64,000 nt of DNA. Source: an uncultured Clostridia bacterium. GTDB lineage: Bacteria > Bacillota > Clostridia > Oscillospirales > Ruminococcaceae. The first letter of the stretch is position 1, and the number at the start of each line of letters is the position of its first letter. Of the stretch, positions 23,885 through 33,032 are shown piece by piece. The translations under genes and the position numbers were made by a program. Where the stretch lies: assembly GCA_944382875.1 (NCBI GenBank), contig CALWNQ010000004.1, forward strand, positions 1 through 64,000, read 5' to 3'. The notes under the pieces are model-generated. The model ran no database searches. It saw only the letters and a list, made by a program, of their open reading frames with translations, and was not told the origin of the DNA.

Positions 23885-24667
23885 ATGGCATTGATGCATG
23901 TTGACTTTTTTTCCAATGTCCTGGGAATGTGCGTTCAGATGGACGTCATCATCCCGCAGAAAACAACCGGCCAGATTGGTATGGAGGGCAAAGGCGGCGA
24001 GGATCGCTACCCAACCCTTTATCTGCTTCACGGCATGAGCGACGACCAAACCATCTGGCAGCGCCGCACCTCAATCGAACGGTATGTCAGTGACCTCGGT
24101 ATTGCCGTTGTCATGCCCACCACTCACCTTGCTTGGTATACCGACACCCAATATGGCTATCGCTACTGGACCTATATTTCGGAAGAACTTCCCCAGATCT
24201 GCCGTTCTTTCTTTAAAGGAATGTCCGACCGGCGGGAAGACACCTTTGCCGCCGGCCTTTCGATGGGCGGTTACGGCGCATTCAAGCTCGGACTCCGCGC
24301 CAGCGAAACATTCGGCGCAGTCGCTTCCCTTTCGGGCGGCTTGAATATTGCAAGTTTGGGCAGCCGCCACGGCGAACGCAACCCCCTGTTTGAGGGAATT
24401 TTTGGCGATCTGGAAAAAGCGGTCGGTGGGGAAAACGACCTGTTCCATCTGGCGGAAGAACTCGCCGCCTCCGGAAAACCCAAACCCAAAATGTACCAGT
24501 GGTGCGGCACCGAGGATTTTCTCTACAAAGACAATCTGCTCATGCGGGACCATCTGAAAAAGCTCGGATTCGACCTGACCTATGAAGAATCCCCCGGCGA
24601 CCACCGGTGGGAATACTGGGACGAAAAGATCCAAACCGTCCTCAAGTGGCTTCCCATTCAAAAATAA
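23885..24667 (+). CDS. Alpha/beta-hydrolase esterase (EstA/tributyrin esterase type)
   Basis: 260 residues from the ATG at 23885, with AAAGGAG upstream. The esterase D/PHB depolymerase-like fold shows TLYLLHG, the nucleophile elbow GLSMGGYGAF, an acid residue in G-T-E-D-F and the catalytic His in GDHRWEYW. No signal peptide is present, so the enzyme is cytoplasmic. TATAAT at 23844-23849 is a likely -10. Substrates in this family are short-chain esters or S-formylglutathione-like thioesters. Confidence 0.87.
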   Translation: MALMHVDFFSNVLGMCVQMDVIIPQKTTGQIGMEGKGGEDRYPTLYLLHGMSDDQTIWQRRTSIERYVSDLGIAVVMPTTHLAWYTDTQYGYRYWTYISEELPQICRSFFKGMSDRREDTFAAGLSMGGYGAFKLGLRASETFGAVASLSGGLNIASLGSRHGERNPLFEGIFGDLEKAVGGENDLFHLAEELAASGKPKPKMYQWCGTEDFLYKDNLLMRDHLKKLGFDLTYEESPGDHRWEYWDEKIQTVLKWLPIQK

Positions 24668-24682
24668 TGCAATAATAAAAGA

Positions 24683-24709
24683 GCGCCTTCAAAATCGAAG
24701 GCGCTTTTT
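24683..24709. terminator. Bidirectional terminator between convergent genes
   Basis: GCGCCTTC (24683-24690), a 6-base loop, GAAGGCGC (24697-24704), then T5. An A-rich stretch on the left lets it also serve the minus-strand nucleoside hydrolase gene. Confidence 0.85.
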
Positions 24710-24712
24710 CAT

Positions 24713-25609
24713 TTATTTCAGTTTTTGAAAAAGATCCCGGAACACCGCATCGCGGTCAATGTAATTCACATACCGGATTAGATGCCGGGTGATGTCGCTG
24801 CCATAGGTGTTGTCCGGCGACAGAACCGGGCTGGGAATCAGCCCGCTCTGCATCCCGCTCACACCGCAGAGCCAAGCGACGGTGGAAATATCCCAGATCA
24901 CACGGGATAAGCAGCCGCAGCGCTCCATTTCCTTTTGGGTAAGGTTTAACAAATAAGCACCGGACTTTTCCTTTTCAGCCAAATGATACTGCAGTTCCGG
25001 AAGCGATATCGAAAGATGGCTGACAACCCCCAGACAGGGCAGCTGCACCAGCGGGACACCGCTATCCAAAAGGGTGCAGGAGGCAAAATAATCCTGCGCC
25101 ATATTGAATTCATCGGTTTTGGGCATATGCAGAGCATGTCCGCCCAGCCAGACCACCACGATTTTCTCCCGGATGCGCGGCTCCATCAAAACGGCGGAAG
25201 CCACATTAGTGGGCGCACCGATCGCTGCCACATAAAGGGGTTTTTCCGACGCCAGCGCGCGCTCAATCAAATCCCGCGCAGCCGGAGAATCCACCGCATC
25301 ATCCTCTGATTTCATCCAGCGGGAAGAACCACGGAAAGCCGGCAGATCGCTCCCCATCAATCCAAGAATCTCCCGAATCTGAGCGTAGCTTTTTTCCATG
25401 CCATCCTGCGGTCTGTCCGAACGCTCATTGTGAAATGGCGCTGCATACACCGCTTCCAGGTTGAGCTCCGGCGAACCCATCGCATACAGCAGCGCATACG
25501 GATCGTCGATTTCATTATAAGTATCGGTATCCAGCACAACGCGGCAGCCTGCCGCGGGAGTTTGCAGCCGGGAAACCAGCAGTTCCGGCGAAAGAGGTGT
25601 CCATTTCAT
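24713..25609 (-). CDS. Inosine-uridine-preferring nucleoside hydrolase family protein
   Basis: 298 residues from ATG at 25609, with AAGGAG upstream. The calcium-binding N-terminal motif reads VVLDTDTYNEIDDPYALLYA, in which DTD and the DD pair are kept but spaced as in a subgroup of the family. V-V-W-L-G-G-H and E-F-N-M-A-Q-D match later active-site strands. Family members cut the N-glycosidic bond of nucleosides to base plus ribose. Substrate preference is unknown. It is the last gene of a four-gene minus-strand operon. Confidence 0.85.
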   Translation of the reverse strand: MKWTPLSPELLVSRLQTPAAGCRVVLDTDTYNEIDDPYALLYAMGSPELNLEAVYAAPFHNERSDRPQDGMEKSYAQIREILGLMGSDLPAFRGSSRWMKSEDDAVDSPAARDLIERALASEKPLYVAAIGAPTNVASAVLMEPRIREKIVVVWLGGHALHMPKTDEFNMAQDYFASCTLLDSGVPLVQLPCLGVVSHLSISLPELQYHLAEKEKSGAYLLNLTQKEMERCGCLSRVIWDISTVAWLCGVSGMQSGLIPSPVLSPDNTYGSDITRHLIRYVNYIDRDAVFRDLFQKLK

Positions 25610-25642
25610 CACAACCGCTCCTTTCGAATATTGTCTTTGATT

Positions 25643-26347
25643 TTACTTTATCCTTTCTGCCTTTTCTTTAGACATTTTTTCCAACAGTTTTTCCGCTCCC
25701 GCGTACAGTCTGGGAGATGTCTGCGGATAGGTCAGCTCAGAAGGCAGAATGTCAAAAACCCCAATCTCTTTCATTTCACTTTGGGGAAGCTGGCCAAGTG
25801 TATACACAACGGCAAGGAACACCACCCCGTTTGAGCAGGATTGCAGATCAAATCCCCAATAGTCGCAAACGGGATAGAGGTCCGCGTCCTGGATTCCGCT
25901 TTCCTCAAAAAGTTCGCGCTTGGCGCACGCAAGCGGAGTTTCGCCGCTCTCAATATGCCCGCCCTGTGTTTCCCAGGTGTTCCGCTTCCTGTGTTTCGAC
26001 AAAATCCACTTTCCCTCGTAGGAAGTACAGATCACCGTATATTTGTATCTTTCCAGGTATCCAAGCGGATAGATCCTGCACTGCAGGTATTGACGGATGG
26101 CCTCCCGGTCCATCATCGGAACATCCAGATCCACGCCGAGTTCCCTGCATTTTTCGACAGCAGGGCCGTAATCCTGCCATGCCGCCTTTCGATACCAGAA
26201 AATTGCCTGCTCCACATCGCGCTCTACACGGATCCCATCCTCATGAAACTGAGCGAGACGATACTGAGCCTCCGGATCTCCGCACTCGGCAGCTTTGCGG
26301 GTCAGACGGATCATTTTCTCGCTGTCTTCACGAAAATCGCGTTCCAT
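25643..26347 (-). CDS. Sel1-repeat and Nudix hydrolase fusion
   Basis: 234 residues. Residues about 14-70 form one and a half Sel1-like repeats (AECGDPEAQYRLAQFHEDG and A-I-F-W-Y-R-K-A-A). Residues about 95-220 form a Nudix domain whose box, GGHIESGETPLACAKRELFE followed by ESG, matches Gx5Ex7REUXEEXGU exactly. Nudix enzymes hydrolyse nucleoside diphosphates linked to other groups. Sel1 repeats normally bind proteins, so the fusion may direct the hydrolase to a partner. GAGAGGTG precedes the ATG. It lies between dusB and the nucleoside hydrolase gene. Confidence 0.88.
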   Translation of the reverse strand: MERDFREDSEKMIRLTRKAAECGDPEAQYRLAQFHEDGIRVERDVEQAIFWYRKAAWQDYGPAVEKCRELGVDLDVPMMDREAIRQYLQCRIYPLGYLERYKYTVICTSYEGKWILSKHRKRNTWETQGGHIESGETPLACAKRELFEESGIQDADLYPVCDYWGFDLQSCSNGVVFLAVVYTLGQLPQSEMKEIGVFDILPSELTYPQTSPRLYAGAEKLLEKMSKEKAERIK

Positions 26348-26361
26348 TGTGGATTCACCTC

Positions 26362-27336
26362 TCAGCGCGTGTATTTTTGCAGAGCGTCAGCCAGCGCGTC
26401 CAAATCCGCCAGCGTGCTCAGCGCACCGCAGGCGTTCCGGAATTTGGCTGCGCCCGGAATTCCTTTGATATAGTAAGCAGCGATTTTGCGGCTTTCTTTC
26501 ATGCCCATGTACTCGCCCTTATATTCGACGATCAGCCGAATATGGTGCTTCATCACCCGAAGCTTGTCCTCCAATGTGGGCGGAGGCGGAAGCTCCCCGG
26601 TTTCGAGAAGCTGCTCGATTTCCCGGAACAGAAACGGGTTGCCATAACTCCCCCGCCCGATCATCACCAGGTCACAGCCGGTTTCCTCATACATGCGGAG
26701 CGCATCTTCTGCTGTCACAATATCGCCGTTGCCGATCACCGGAACCGAAACCGCTTCTTTCACATCCCTGATAATCGACCAGTCAGCAGAAGGACGGTAC
26801 ATCTGGCTGCGGGTGCGTCCGTGAATGGTAATCGCGTCCGCCCCGGCCTGCTCCATCAGCTGCGCAAACGGAACAGCATTGACCGAATCTTCGTTCCAGC
26901 CTTTGCGGATTTTCACCGTAACCGGCACCGTACTCACCGCCTTAACAGCTCGAACAATTTCGGCGGCAAGCTCCGGCGTTTTCATCAGAGCTGAACCGGC
27001 TCCGCCGCTCACCACCTTGGGAACTGGGCAGCCCATGTTGATATCCAGAATGTCCGGCTGATATTTGAGAGCCACCTCAGCTGCTTTTGCCATATCATCG
27101 GGATCATTTCCGAAAAGCTGGGCAGCGGCAGGCCGCTCCATGGCAGAGAGCTTTAAAAGCTCCTCACTTTTGCGGTCGGAAAAGGTCAGCGCTTTGGCAG
27201 AGGTCAGCTCCCCCACCACATAAGCAGCGCCGAATTCCTTGCAGATTTCACGGTAAGCGCGGTCAGCTACCGAAGCCATCGGCGCCAGCGCGGCAGTTTT
27301 TTTGATGACAACATTTCCAATGCGGATGGTATTCAA
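26362..27336 (-). CDS. dusB: tRNA-dihydrouridine synthase
   Basis: 324 residues; starts at TTG with GGGAG six bases before it. The FMN barrel carries [30 protein letters not shown], the catalytic loop [12 protein letters not shown] and [12 protein letters not shown]. These are the hallmarks of the DusB group. The enzyme reduces uridine in tRNA D loops. It is preceded by a gene for a small membrane protein two bases away. Confidence 0.93.
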   Translation of the reverse strand: MNTIRIGNVVIKKTAALAPMASVADRAYREICKEFGAAYVVGELTSAKALTFSDRKSEELLKLSAMERPAAAQLFGNDPDDMAKAAEVALKYQPDILDINMGCPVPKVVSGGAGSALMKTPELAAEIVRAVKAVSTVPVTVKIRKGWNEDSVNAVPFAQLMEQAGADAITIHGRTRSQMYRPSADWSIIRDVKEAVSVPVIGNGDIVTAEDALRMYEETGCDLVMIGRGSYGNPFLFREIEQLLETGELPPPPTLEDKLRVMKHHIRLIVEYKGEYMGMKESRKIAAYYIKGIPGAAKFRNACGALSTLADLDALADALQKYTR

Positions 27337-27337
27337 G

Positions 27338-27568
27338 TCAATCTCCCTTTTTAAAATATTCCACGCCCATAATCACGAGTCCCAGCAGGACAAACAGAAT
27401 GGCAACCACAAACGGCAGCATCATGTCAAGCTCCACAACGCTTGTTAGAAATCGTCCGGGCGGTGTCGGCCAGGCAGAAACCAGATTGTTCCCCACAAAC
27501 AGAATCACCGCAAGCCCCCAGATTGTCCCCAGCAGCGATAAAAATCCGCCGATCAGTACACGTTTCAT
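27338..27568 (-). CDS. Small two-helix membrane protein, unknown
   Basis: 76 residues from ATG at 27568, with GGAGGGTG upstream. Two hydrophobic segments (about 5-25 and 47-68) are joined by a loop with WPTPPGRF, and the tail YFKKGD is charged. No family is recognised. It ends two bases before dusB starts, so translation is probably coupled. Confidence 0.7.
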   Translation of the reverse strand: MKRVLIGGFLSLLGTIWGLAVILFVGNNLVSAWPTPPGRFLTSVVELDMMLPFVVAILFVLLGLVIMGVEYFKKGD

Positions 27569-27582
27569 TTTTTCACCCTCCG

Positions 27583-27611
27583 TTGTATCACAGTGCAAAA
27601 TATGGTATAAT
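27583..27611 (+). promoter_or_regulatory. Promoter of the polA operon
   Basis: TTGTAT (27583-27588), 17 bases, TATAAT (27606-27611), 85 bases before the polA start codon. Confidence 0.75.
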
Positions 27612-27695
27612 AAGTATTATAAAAAACGCAGCTGGTCTTGTCAAGAAACCGCCTGCAACTTGTTGATGAAAATTTCAGGAAAGGATTTTTGTCTG

Positions 27696-30254
27696 ATGAA
27701 AATTCTCGCCATAGATTTTAACTCGCTGATGAATCGCTCTTTCTACGCGATCCGGCACCTCTCCACCAAAGATGGTTTGGAAACCAACGCGCTGTTCGGT
27801 TTTGCCAAAACCTATCAGAAGTTAGTTGCTGCTCATCAGCCCGATGTGGTGGTTGCGGCCTATGACCTGCGCGCCCCCACATTCCGCCACAAGATGTACG
27901 ATGCCTACAAGGGCAACCGCTCCCCCATGCCGGACGAGCTGCGCCCGCAGATGCCGCTGGGGCGGGAGTTTGTCAACCTGGCGGGCGGCACTGTCATCGG
28001 AATAGAAGGCTACGAAGCCGACGACGTGCTGGGCACCATCGGAAACTACGCGGACAATCATCTGGACACCTTCTGTGTGATCGCGACAGGTGACCGGGAT
28101 TCGCTGCAGCTTGTTTCGGAGAAAACGTCGGTATGCCTTGCCACTAATAAAGGAGATATTCTGTTCACCCCCGACAAAGTGCGGGAGGACTACGGTCTCG
28201 AACCCAAACAGCTCATCGAAGTCAAGGCACTGATGGGCGACAGCTCGGACAACATCCCCGGCGTCAAAGGCATCGGGGAAAAGACGGCGCTTGCCCTCAT
28301 CACCAAAAACGGCAGTCTGCAGAACATCCTCGACAATCTCGACAGCATCGAGGCAACGCCGCGCATCAAAAATCTCATCTCCGAACACCGGGAAGAGGCT
28401 GTGATGAGCCGCACCCTCGGTGAAATCAACTGCCATGTACCGATGGAGTTTAACCCGGAGATTCTGGCCAAAAAAGAACGGCAGACGGACGCGCTGGAAG
28501 AGTTTCTGCGCCGGTATGAGCTGACTTCGGTACTGGAAAGCTTTGGATTCTCCAAAAAAGAAGAGCAGCTGACCTTTGCAGCCCCCACCGTTAAACCCTG
28601 CGACGTTCTGGAAAATCCGGAAAACCTCTGCGCACTGGTCCAGGAAGCAGGACGGCTTTTGCTGCTGCCCGAATGGGAAAAATCCGAGCCGGTCAAGCTC
28701 CGGATTCATCTGGACGGACGGAAATTCGCGGTTGTCACCGAACAGATTGCGAAAATGCTCTCGGAACTGCTCGCACTGCCCCTTCCCAAAATCACCCTTG
28801 ACGCCAAACCGCTCTACCGGTTTGCCATGAAAAACGGCATCGCCTACTCCGGAGAGTTGGATGATGTCAAATTGCAGGCGTATCTGCTGAGCAATTCGGA
28901 CAAAAGCTATCCCATCCCCGATTTGGTGCAGACCTACTGCCCCGGTATGGAAAATTTCCCGGAAGAACTACGCGATACCGCCGCGCTTGCCCCCCTGTTC
29001 GACGCGATGAACGAAATCCTCTCCGAAAAGCAGATGCAGTTCCTTTACGGGGAAATCGAACGCCCGCTCTGCGAAGTGCTGGCTTCGATGGAGGAAGAAG
29101 GTTTCCTTGTGGACGAACAGGGAATCACCGAATTCGGGCAAATGCTGGACAACCGGATTGAAACACTGAAATCCGAGCTGATGGAGCTTGCCGGACAGGA
29201 ATTCAACCCCAATTCTCCGGCGCATCTTTCGGAAATCCTCTTCAACAAACTGGGACTGCCAACCGGCAAAAAGACCAAAACCGGCTACTCCACCGATGTG
29301 GACGTCCTGGAAAAGCTGCTGCCTTATCACCCCATTGTCGGAAAAATTCTCGAATACCGCAAACTCTCCAAGCTTTCGAGCACCTATGTCACCGGGCTGA
29401 AAAAGTGTATTCAGCCAGATGGCCGTGTTCACTCCACCTTTAACCAGACCGAAACCCGCACCGGCCGCATCAGCTCCTCCGACCCGAATGTCCAGAACAT
29501 CCCGGTCCGCACCGAGCTGGGTGCTGAAATGCGCAAATTCTTTGTGGCAAAAGAAGGATGTACGCTGGTCGACGCCGACTACTCTCAGATTGAGCTGCGA
29601 GTGCTGGCGGCAATTTCCGGCGACAAAAACATGATCGACGGCTTTGCAAAGGGTGCCGACATTCACCGGATGACCGCCTCGCAGGTGTTTCACATCCCGT
29701 TTGACGAAGTCCCGGCTGAGCTGCGCAGCCGTTCCAAAGCCATCAACTTCGGCATTGTCTACGGTATCTCAGCCTTTTCCCTTTCGCAGGACATCCATGT
29801 CACAGTCAAGGAAGCCAAAAAATATATCGAAGATTATCTCCACACCTATAGCGGTGTTGCCGCCTATATGCAGCAGTCGGTGGAAAAAGCGCGGGAACTG
29901 GGCTATGTGGAGACCATCTTCCACCGGCCGCGCTATCTGCCCGACATTCTCTCTAAAAAGCCGGCGCTGCGCGGATTTTCCGAGCGGGTTGCGATGAACA
30001 TGCCGATTCAGGGCACCGCCGCCGATATCATCAAACTGGCAATGATCCGCGTCTACCGCCGTCTGCGGGACGAAAAACTGCAATCCCGCCTGATTCTGCA
30101 GGTACACGATGAGCTGCTGGTCGAAGCGCAGGAATCCGAAGCAGAACAGGTCATGGCCATTGTCAAGGAAGAGATGGAGCACGCCGCCGACCTTGCAGTC
30201 AAACTGAGCGTAGACATTCATCAGGGCAAAGACTGGTATCAGGCGAAAGGATGA
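27696..30254 (+). CDS. polA: DNA polymerase I
   Basis: 852 residues from the ATG at 27696. Residues 1 to about 290 are the 5'-3' exonuclease with LAIDFNSLMNRSFYA, EADDVLGT, ATGDRDSLQL and GDSSDNIPGVKGIGEKTA. The middle domain lacks the DEDD residues of a proofreading exonuclease, as in Bacillus. The polymerase domain carries DADYSQIELRVLA (motif A), RSKAINFGIVYG (motif B) and LQVHDELL (motif C). An in-frame ATG 30 bases upstream is less well placed relative to AGGAAAGG. It starts an operon with two acetyltransferases and tsaD; the next gene overlaps by four bases. Confidence 0.97.
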   Translation: MKILAIDFNSLMNRSFYAIRHLSTKDGLETNALFGFAKTYQKLVAAHQPDVVVAAYDLRAPTFRHKMYDAYKGNRSPMPDELRPQMPLGREFVNLAGGTVIGIEGYEADDVLGTIGNYADNHLDTFCVIATGDRDSLQLVSEKTSVCLATNKGDILFTPDKVREDYGLEPKQLIEVKALMGDSSDNIPGVKGIGEKTALALITKNGSLQNILDNLDSIEATPRIKNLISEHREEAVMSRTLGEINCHVPMEFNPEILAKKERQTDALEEFLRRYELTSVLESFGFSKKEEQLTFAAPTVKPCDVLENPENLCALVQEAGRLLLLPEWEKSEPVKLRIHLDGRKFAVVTEQIAKMLSELLALPLPKITLDAKPLYRFAMKNGIAYSGELDDVKLQAYLLSNSDKSYPIPDLVQTYCPGMENFPEELRDTAALAPLFDAMNEILSEKQMQFLYGEIERPLCEVLASMEEEGFLVDEQGITEFGQMLDNRIETLKSELMELAGQEFNPNSPAHLSEILFNKLGLPTGKKTKTGYSTDVDVLEKLLPYHPIVGKILEYRKLSKLSSTYVTGLKKCIQPDGRVHSTFNQTETRTGRISSSDPNVQNIPVRTELGAEMRKFFVAKEGCTLVDADYSQIELRVLAAISGDKNMIDGFAKGADIHRMTASQVFHIPFDEVPAELRSRSKAINFGIVYGISAFSLSQDIHVTVKEAKKYIEDYLHTYSGVAAYMQQSVEKARELGYVETIFHRPRYLPDILSKKPALRGFSERVAMNMPIQGTAADIIKLAMIRVYRRLRDEKLQSRLILQVHDELLVEAQESEAEQVMAIVKEEMEHAADLAVKLSVDIHQGKDWYQAKG

Positions 30255-30709
30255 GAAATTTGCACACCCGGATTCTCACTGAAAAAGAGCTGCCGGAAGC
30301 GCTCACAATTTGTCGGGAAGTTTTCATGCAGTTCGAAGCGCCGGAATATCCGCCGGAAGGAGTCCGGAACTTTCTGGATTTTCTCGAACCGGAATCGATT
30401 CGCCGAATGGTTTCAGGCGGGCTGCTTATCTTTGTGGGCACATTTCACGATGGCAAACTGGTCGGGACAGGTGCTGTCCGGGAACGGAAACACCTCTGCC
30501 TGCTCTTTGTCAAAGAGAAATATCAGCGGCAGGGAGTTGGCTCCGCCCTTTTGGAAAAAATTCTGCGGCTTTGCCGGAAAACCGAAACAATCACCGTTCA
30601 CGCTTCCCCCTATGGTGTGCCGTTTTATCTGGCGCGCGGTTTTGTGCCGCTTTCGGAAGAACAGTGCCGGGATGGTATCCGGTTTATCCCGATGGAAAGG
30701 ACGCTCTGA
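30251..30709 (+). CDS. GNAT-family N-acetyltransferase
   Basis: 152 residues; the start overlaps the polA stop (ATGA). C-L-L-F-V, the acetyl-CoA loop KYQRQGVGSALLEKIL and V-P-F-Y-L-A-R-G-F mark the GNAT fold. The substrate is unknown. Position between polA and rimI suggests co-transcription rather than shared function. Confidence 0.87.
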   Translation: MRNLHTRILTEKELPEALTICREVFMQFEAPEYPPEGVRNFLDFLEPESIRRMVSGGLLIFVGTFHDGKLVGTGAVRERKHLCLLFVKEKYQRQGVGSALLEKILRLCRKTETITVHASPYGVPFYLARGFVPLSEEQCRDGIRFIPMERTL

Positions 30710-30710
30710 T

Positions 30711-31151
30711 ATGACAATCCGTCATTTTATAGAAACTGATATTCCCGCCGCAGCCGAACTGGAACAGCGCTGCTTTTCCGATCCGTGGAGCCAGAAAGGG
30801 CTGCGGGATACTTTGCGGGAGGAACGCGCCTGTTTCCTGGCGGCGGAGGACGAAAATGGCAGATTGTGCGGTTATCTCAACGCCACCTGGGTGCTGGATG
30901 AGTGCAGCTTAAACCGGATCTGCACCGATCCGGGCTGCCGCCGGAACGGAGTTGGCGCCGCACTGCTCGATGCGCTGCAAAACTTCTGCCGGGAACATCA
31001 GATTGTGTTTATTTTTCTGGAGGTACGGGAGTCCAACACAGCCGCGCGGAACCTCTACCGGAAAAGCGGCTTTCTGGAAACCGGGAAACGCCCGCATTTT
31101 TATGACAACCCCGACGAAACTGCGGTTTTAATGCAGTGGACAGCGGAATAA
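30711..31151 (+). CDS. rimI: Ribosomal protein S18-alanine N-acetyltransferase
   Basis: 146 residues from the ATG at 30711. RimI features: E-Q-R-C-F-S-D-P-W-S near the N-terminus, the acetyl-CoA loop GCRRNGVGAALLDAL, and LEVRESNTAARNLYRKSGF. rimI beside tsaD is a widely conserved pairing, which supports the call. A similarly folded GNAT gene precedes it. Confidence 0.9.
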   Translation: MTIRHFIETDIPAAAELEQRCFSDPWSQKGLRDTLREERACFLAAEDENGRLCGYLNATWVLDECSLNRICTDPGCRRNGVGAALLDALQNFCREHQIVFIFLEVRESNTAARNLYRKSGFLETGKRPHFYDNPDETAVLMQWTAE

Positions 31152-31164
31152 AGGAGAAAACAGC

Positions 31165-32181
31165 ATGGAAAAAGAAGTCAAAATACTCGCGATCGAAAGT
31201 TCCTGCGACGAAACCGCCGCGTCGGTTGTAGTGAACGGCCGCCGGATGCTTTCCAATATTGTGGCGTCCCAGGTGGAAGAACACCGGAAATACGGCGGCG
31301 TGGTACCGGAGATTGCTTCCCGGCGGCACTGTGAGAACATCTGCTGGGTGGTGGAAGCTGCTATGAAGGAGGCAAACCTCACCTTTGCCGATTTGGACGC
31401 GATTGCGGTCACCTACGCGCCGGGACTGATCGGGGCTCTGCTGGTCGGCGTCAACTATGCCAAAGGGCTTTCCCTCGCAACCGGAAAACCGCTCATCCCG
31501 GTCCACCACATCCGGGGGCACATTGCCGCCAACTACATCGCTCACCCAGAGCTGGAACCGCCGTTTCTCTGCATGGTAGCGTCCGGCGGACACAGCCATA
31601 TTGTTGAAGTGCTCGACTACACCCGCTTTCACGTCATCGGCCGCACCCGCGACGACGCGGCAGGAGAAGCGTTTGACAAAGCAGCCCGCGCGATGGGTTA
31701 TCCTTATCCCGGCGGTGTTGCGATCGATAAGGCGGCACAGATCGGCAACCCCAAAACCTACCCGCTCCCCCATCCGCGCGTCGACGGCAGCCCCTATGAT
31801 TTCAGCTTTTCCGGCCTGAAAACAGCAGTGCTCAACACCTTAAACCACGCAGCACAAAAAGGCGAAACGATTATAAAAGAAGACCTGTGTGCATCTTTCC
31901 AAAAAACGGTCTGCGACCTGATTGCCGGAAAGCTCATGCTGGCGGCAGAAGAATTCGGCTACAAAAAGATCGTTTTTGCGGGCGGCGTTTCAGCCAACTC
32001 CGGTCTGCGGGCACGGCTGACTGAGGAATGCCAAAAACGCGGCTACGAATTTTTTGTGCCGCCCCTCTCCCTCTGCGGTGATAATGCCGCCATGATCGGG
32101 GCGCAGGCTTATTACGAATACCTGGCGGGAAATTTTGCAGGAACAGACTTAAACGCGGTGGCAAGCAAAAACATCGAGTAA
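31165..32181 (+). CDS. tsaD: tRNA N6-adenosine threonylcarbamoyltransferase
   Basis: 338 residues. ILAIESSCDETAASVV at the N-terminus, the metal-binding H-x-x-x-H in PVHHIRGHIAANY, MVASGGHS, DDAAGEAFDKAARAMG, and GGVSANSGLR with C-G-D-N-A-A-M-I-G. TsaD makes the universal t6A37 modification with TsaB and TsaE, which are not in the window. AAAGGAG precedes the ATG. It is the last recognised gene of the polA operon. Confidence 0.97.
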   Translation: MEKEVKILAIESSCDETAASVVVNGRRMLSNIVASQVEEHRKYGGVVPEIASRRHCENICWVVEAAMKEANLTFADLDAIAVTYAPGLIGALLVGVNYAKGLSLATGKPLIPVHHIRGHIAANYIAHPELEPPFLCMVASGGHSHIVEVLDYTRFHVIGRTRDDAAGEAFDKAARAMGYPYPGGVAIDKAAQIGNPKTYPLPHPRVDGSPYDFSFSGLKTAVLNTLNHAAQKGETIIKEDLCASFQKTVCDLIAGKLMLAAEEFGYKKIVFAGGVSANSGLRARLTEECQKRGYEFFVPPLSLCGDNAAMIGAQAYYEYLAGNFAGTDLNAVASKNIE

Positions 32182-32193
32182 GGAGGTCTTTTT

Positions 32194-33012
32194 ATGAAAA
32201 AGCGTTTCCTGGCGGCTCTTGTGATGTTGATGGTAATCGTTTCGATTCCCTTTCTGACTGCCTTACGGCCAGATTCGGAGGTGCGTGATCTGAAAAAACT
32301 GCTTCAAGAAGAAGGATACACGGTGTCGGTGACAGATATCCCCGAGTCAAACGCTTTTTCTGCCGATACCGCCCATGAAATCCAATTTGAACCGGGATAC
32401 GGCTCGCTGCAAATCCTCCGTTATTCCTCTCCCCAAAAACGGGAAGCGGGCATGCGCCAATGGCTGGAATTCTGGTGCACTCCGCAGAATGTGGCAACTA
32501 TCGCAACGTACATTCATCTTTATGAAACCGAAAACAGCTTGATCTGGTATCAATCCGGCAGTATGCCGGCTGAAAATCCGGCGCAGGATTATCTGAACAA
32601 TGCCGCTCTTCACACCTTCTCTTACATCACCTATCCGGAAGCGACAGAAGCGCAGTTGGAGGTGCGGGACATTCTCCAAGACCTGCGAGAAATGGGGTAT
32701 ACCCTTTCCAATGTAATAACCGCGGGAGAAGGTTCGGAGGAATATGAAGAGATCGCCAGTCAAACCTCTTTTGGAGCGGCCAATGTCTGTGCGGCAGAGC
32801 TGGAACCGGGCGAAGGAAAACTTCTCTTTTACGAATATAACTCCCCGGAGCTGCGGGAAAAAGGCGCAAAGGAGCGGAGGGATTGTTTTGCCAAGGCGTT
32901 ATTAGTCGCCGGCGTGGAATTTTATGAAACAGAATACGCCCTCATTACCTTTTTCAGCCCGCCGGAGCAGGCGGAATACAGCGATCCGGTGCGGGAATAC
33001 TTTGAAAACTGA
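32194..33012 (+). CDS. Secreted or membrane-anchored protein with an internal duplication
   Basis: 272 residues, no known family. Residues 1-24 (MKKRF then a long hydrophobic stretch) are a signal peptide or anchor. The rest consists of two halves of about 115 residues. DLKKLLQEEGYTVS matches DILQDLREMGYTLS; LRYSSPQKREAGM matches YEYNSPELREKGA; YETENSLIWYQSG matches YETEYALITFFSP; QDYLNN matches REYFEN. AGGAGG precedes the start, 12 bases after tsaD. The protein is acidic and presumably acts outside the cytoplasm; function is unknown. Confidence 0.8.
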   Translation: MKKRFLAALVMLMVIVSIPFLTALRPDSEVRDLKKLLQEEGYTVSVTDIPESNAFSADTAHEIQFEPGYGSLQILRYSSPQKREAGMRQWLEFWCTPQNVATIATYIHLYETENSLIWYQSGSMPAENPAQDYLNNAALHTFSYITYPEATEAQLEVRDILQDLREMGYTLSNVITAGEGSEEYEEIASQTSFGAANVCAAELEPGEGKLLFYEYNSPELREKGAKERRDCFAKALLVAGVEFYETEYALITFFSPPEQAEYSDPVREYFEN

Positions 33013-33032
33013 ATGGAGGAAGCTTTGCAGAA

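Noticed and set aside
24713-25609. Unusual DTDTYNEIDD motif in the nucleoside hydrolase as a sign of new function
   Set aside because: The metal-binding Asp residues are all kept, and this spacing fits a known subgroup of the family.
27696-30254. Loss of proofreading motifs in DNA polymerase I as a defect
   Set aside because: Degenerate 3'-5' exonuclease domains are normal in polA of many Firmicutes.
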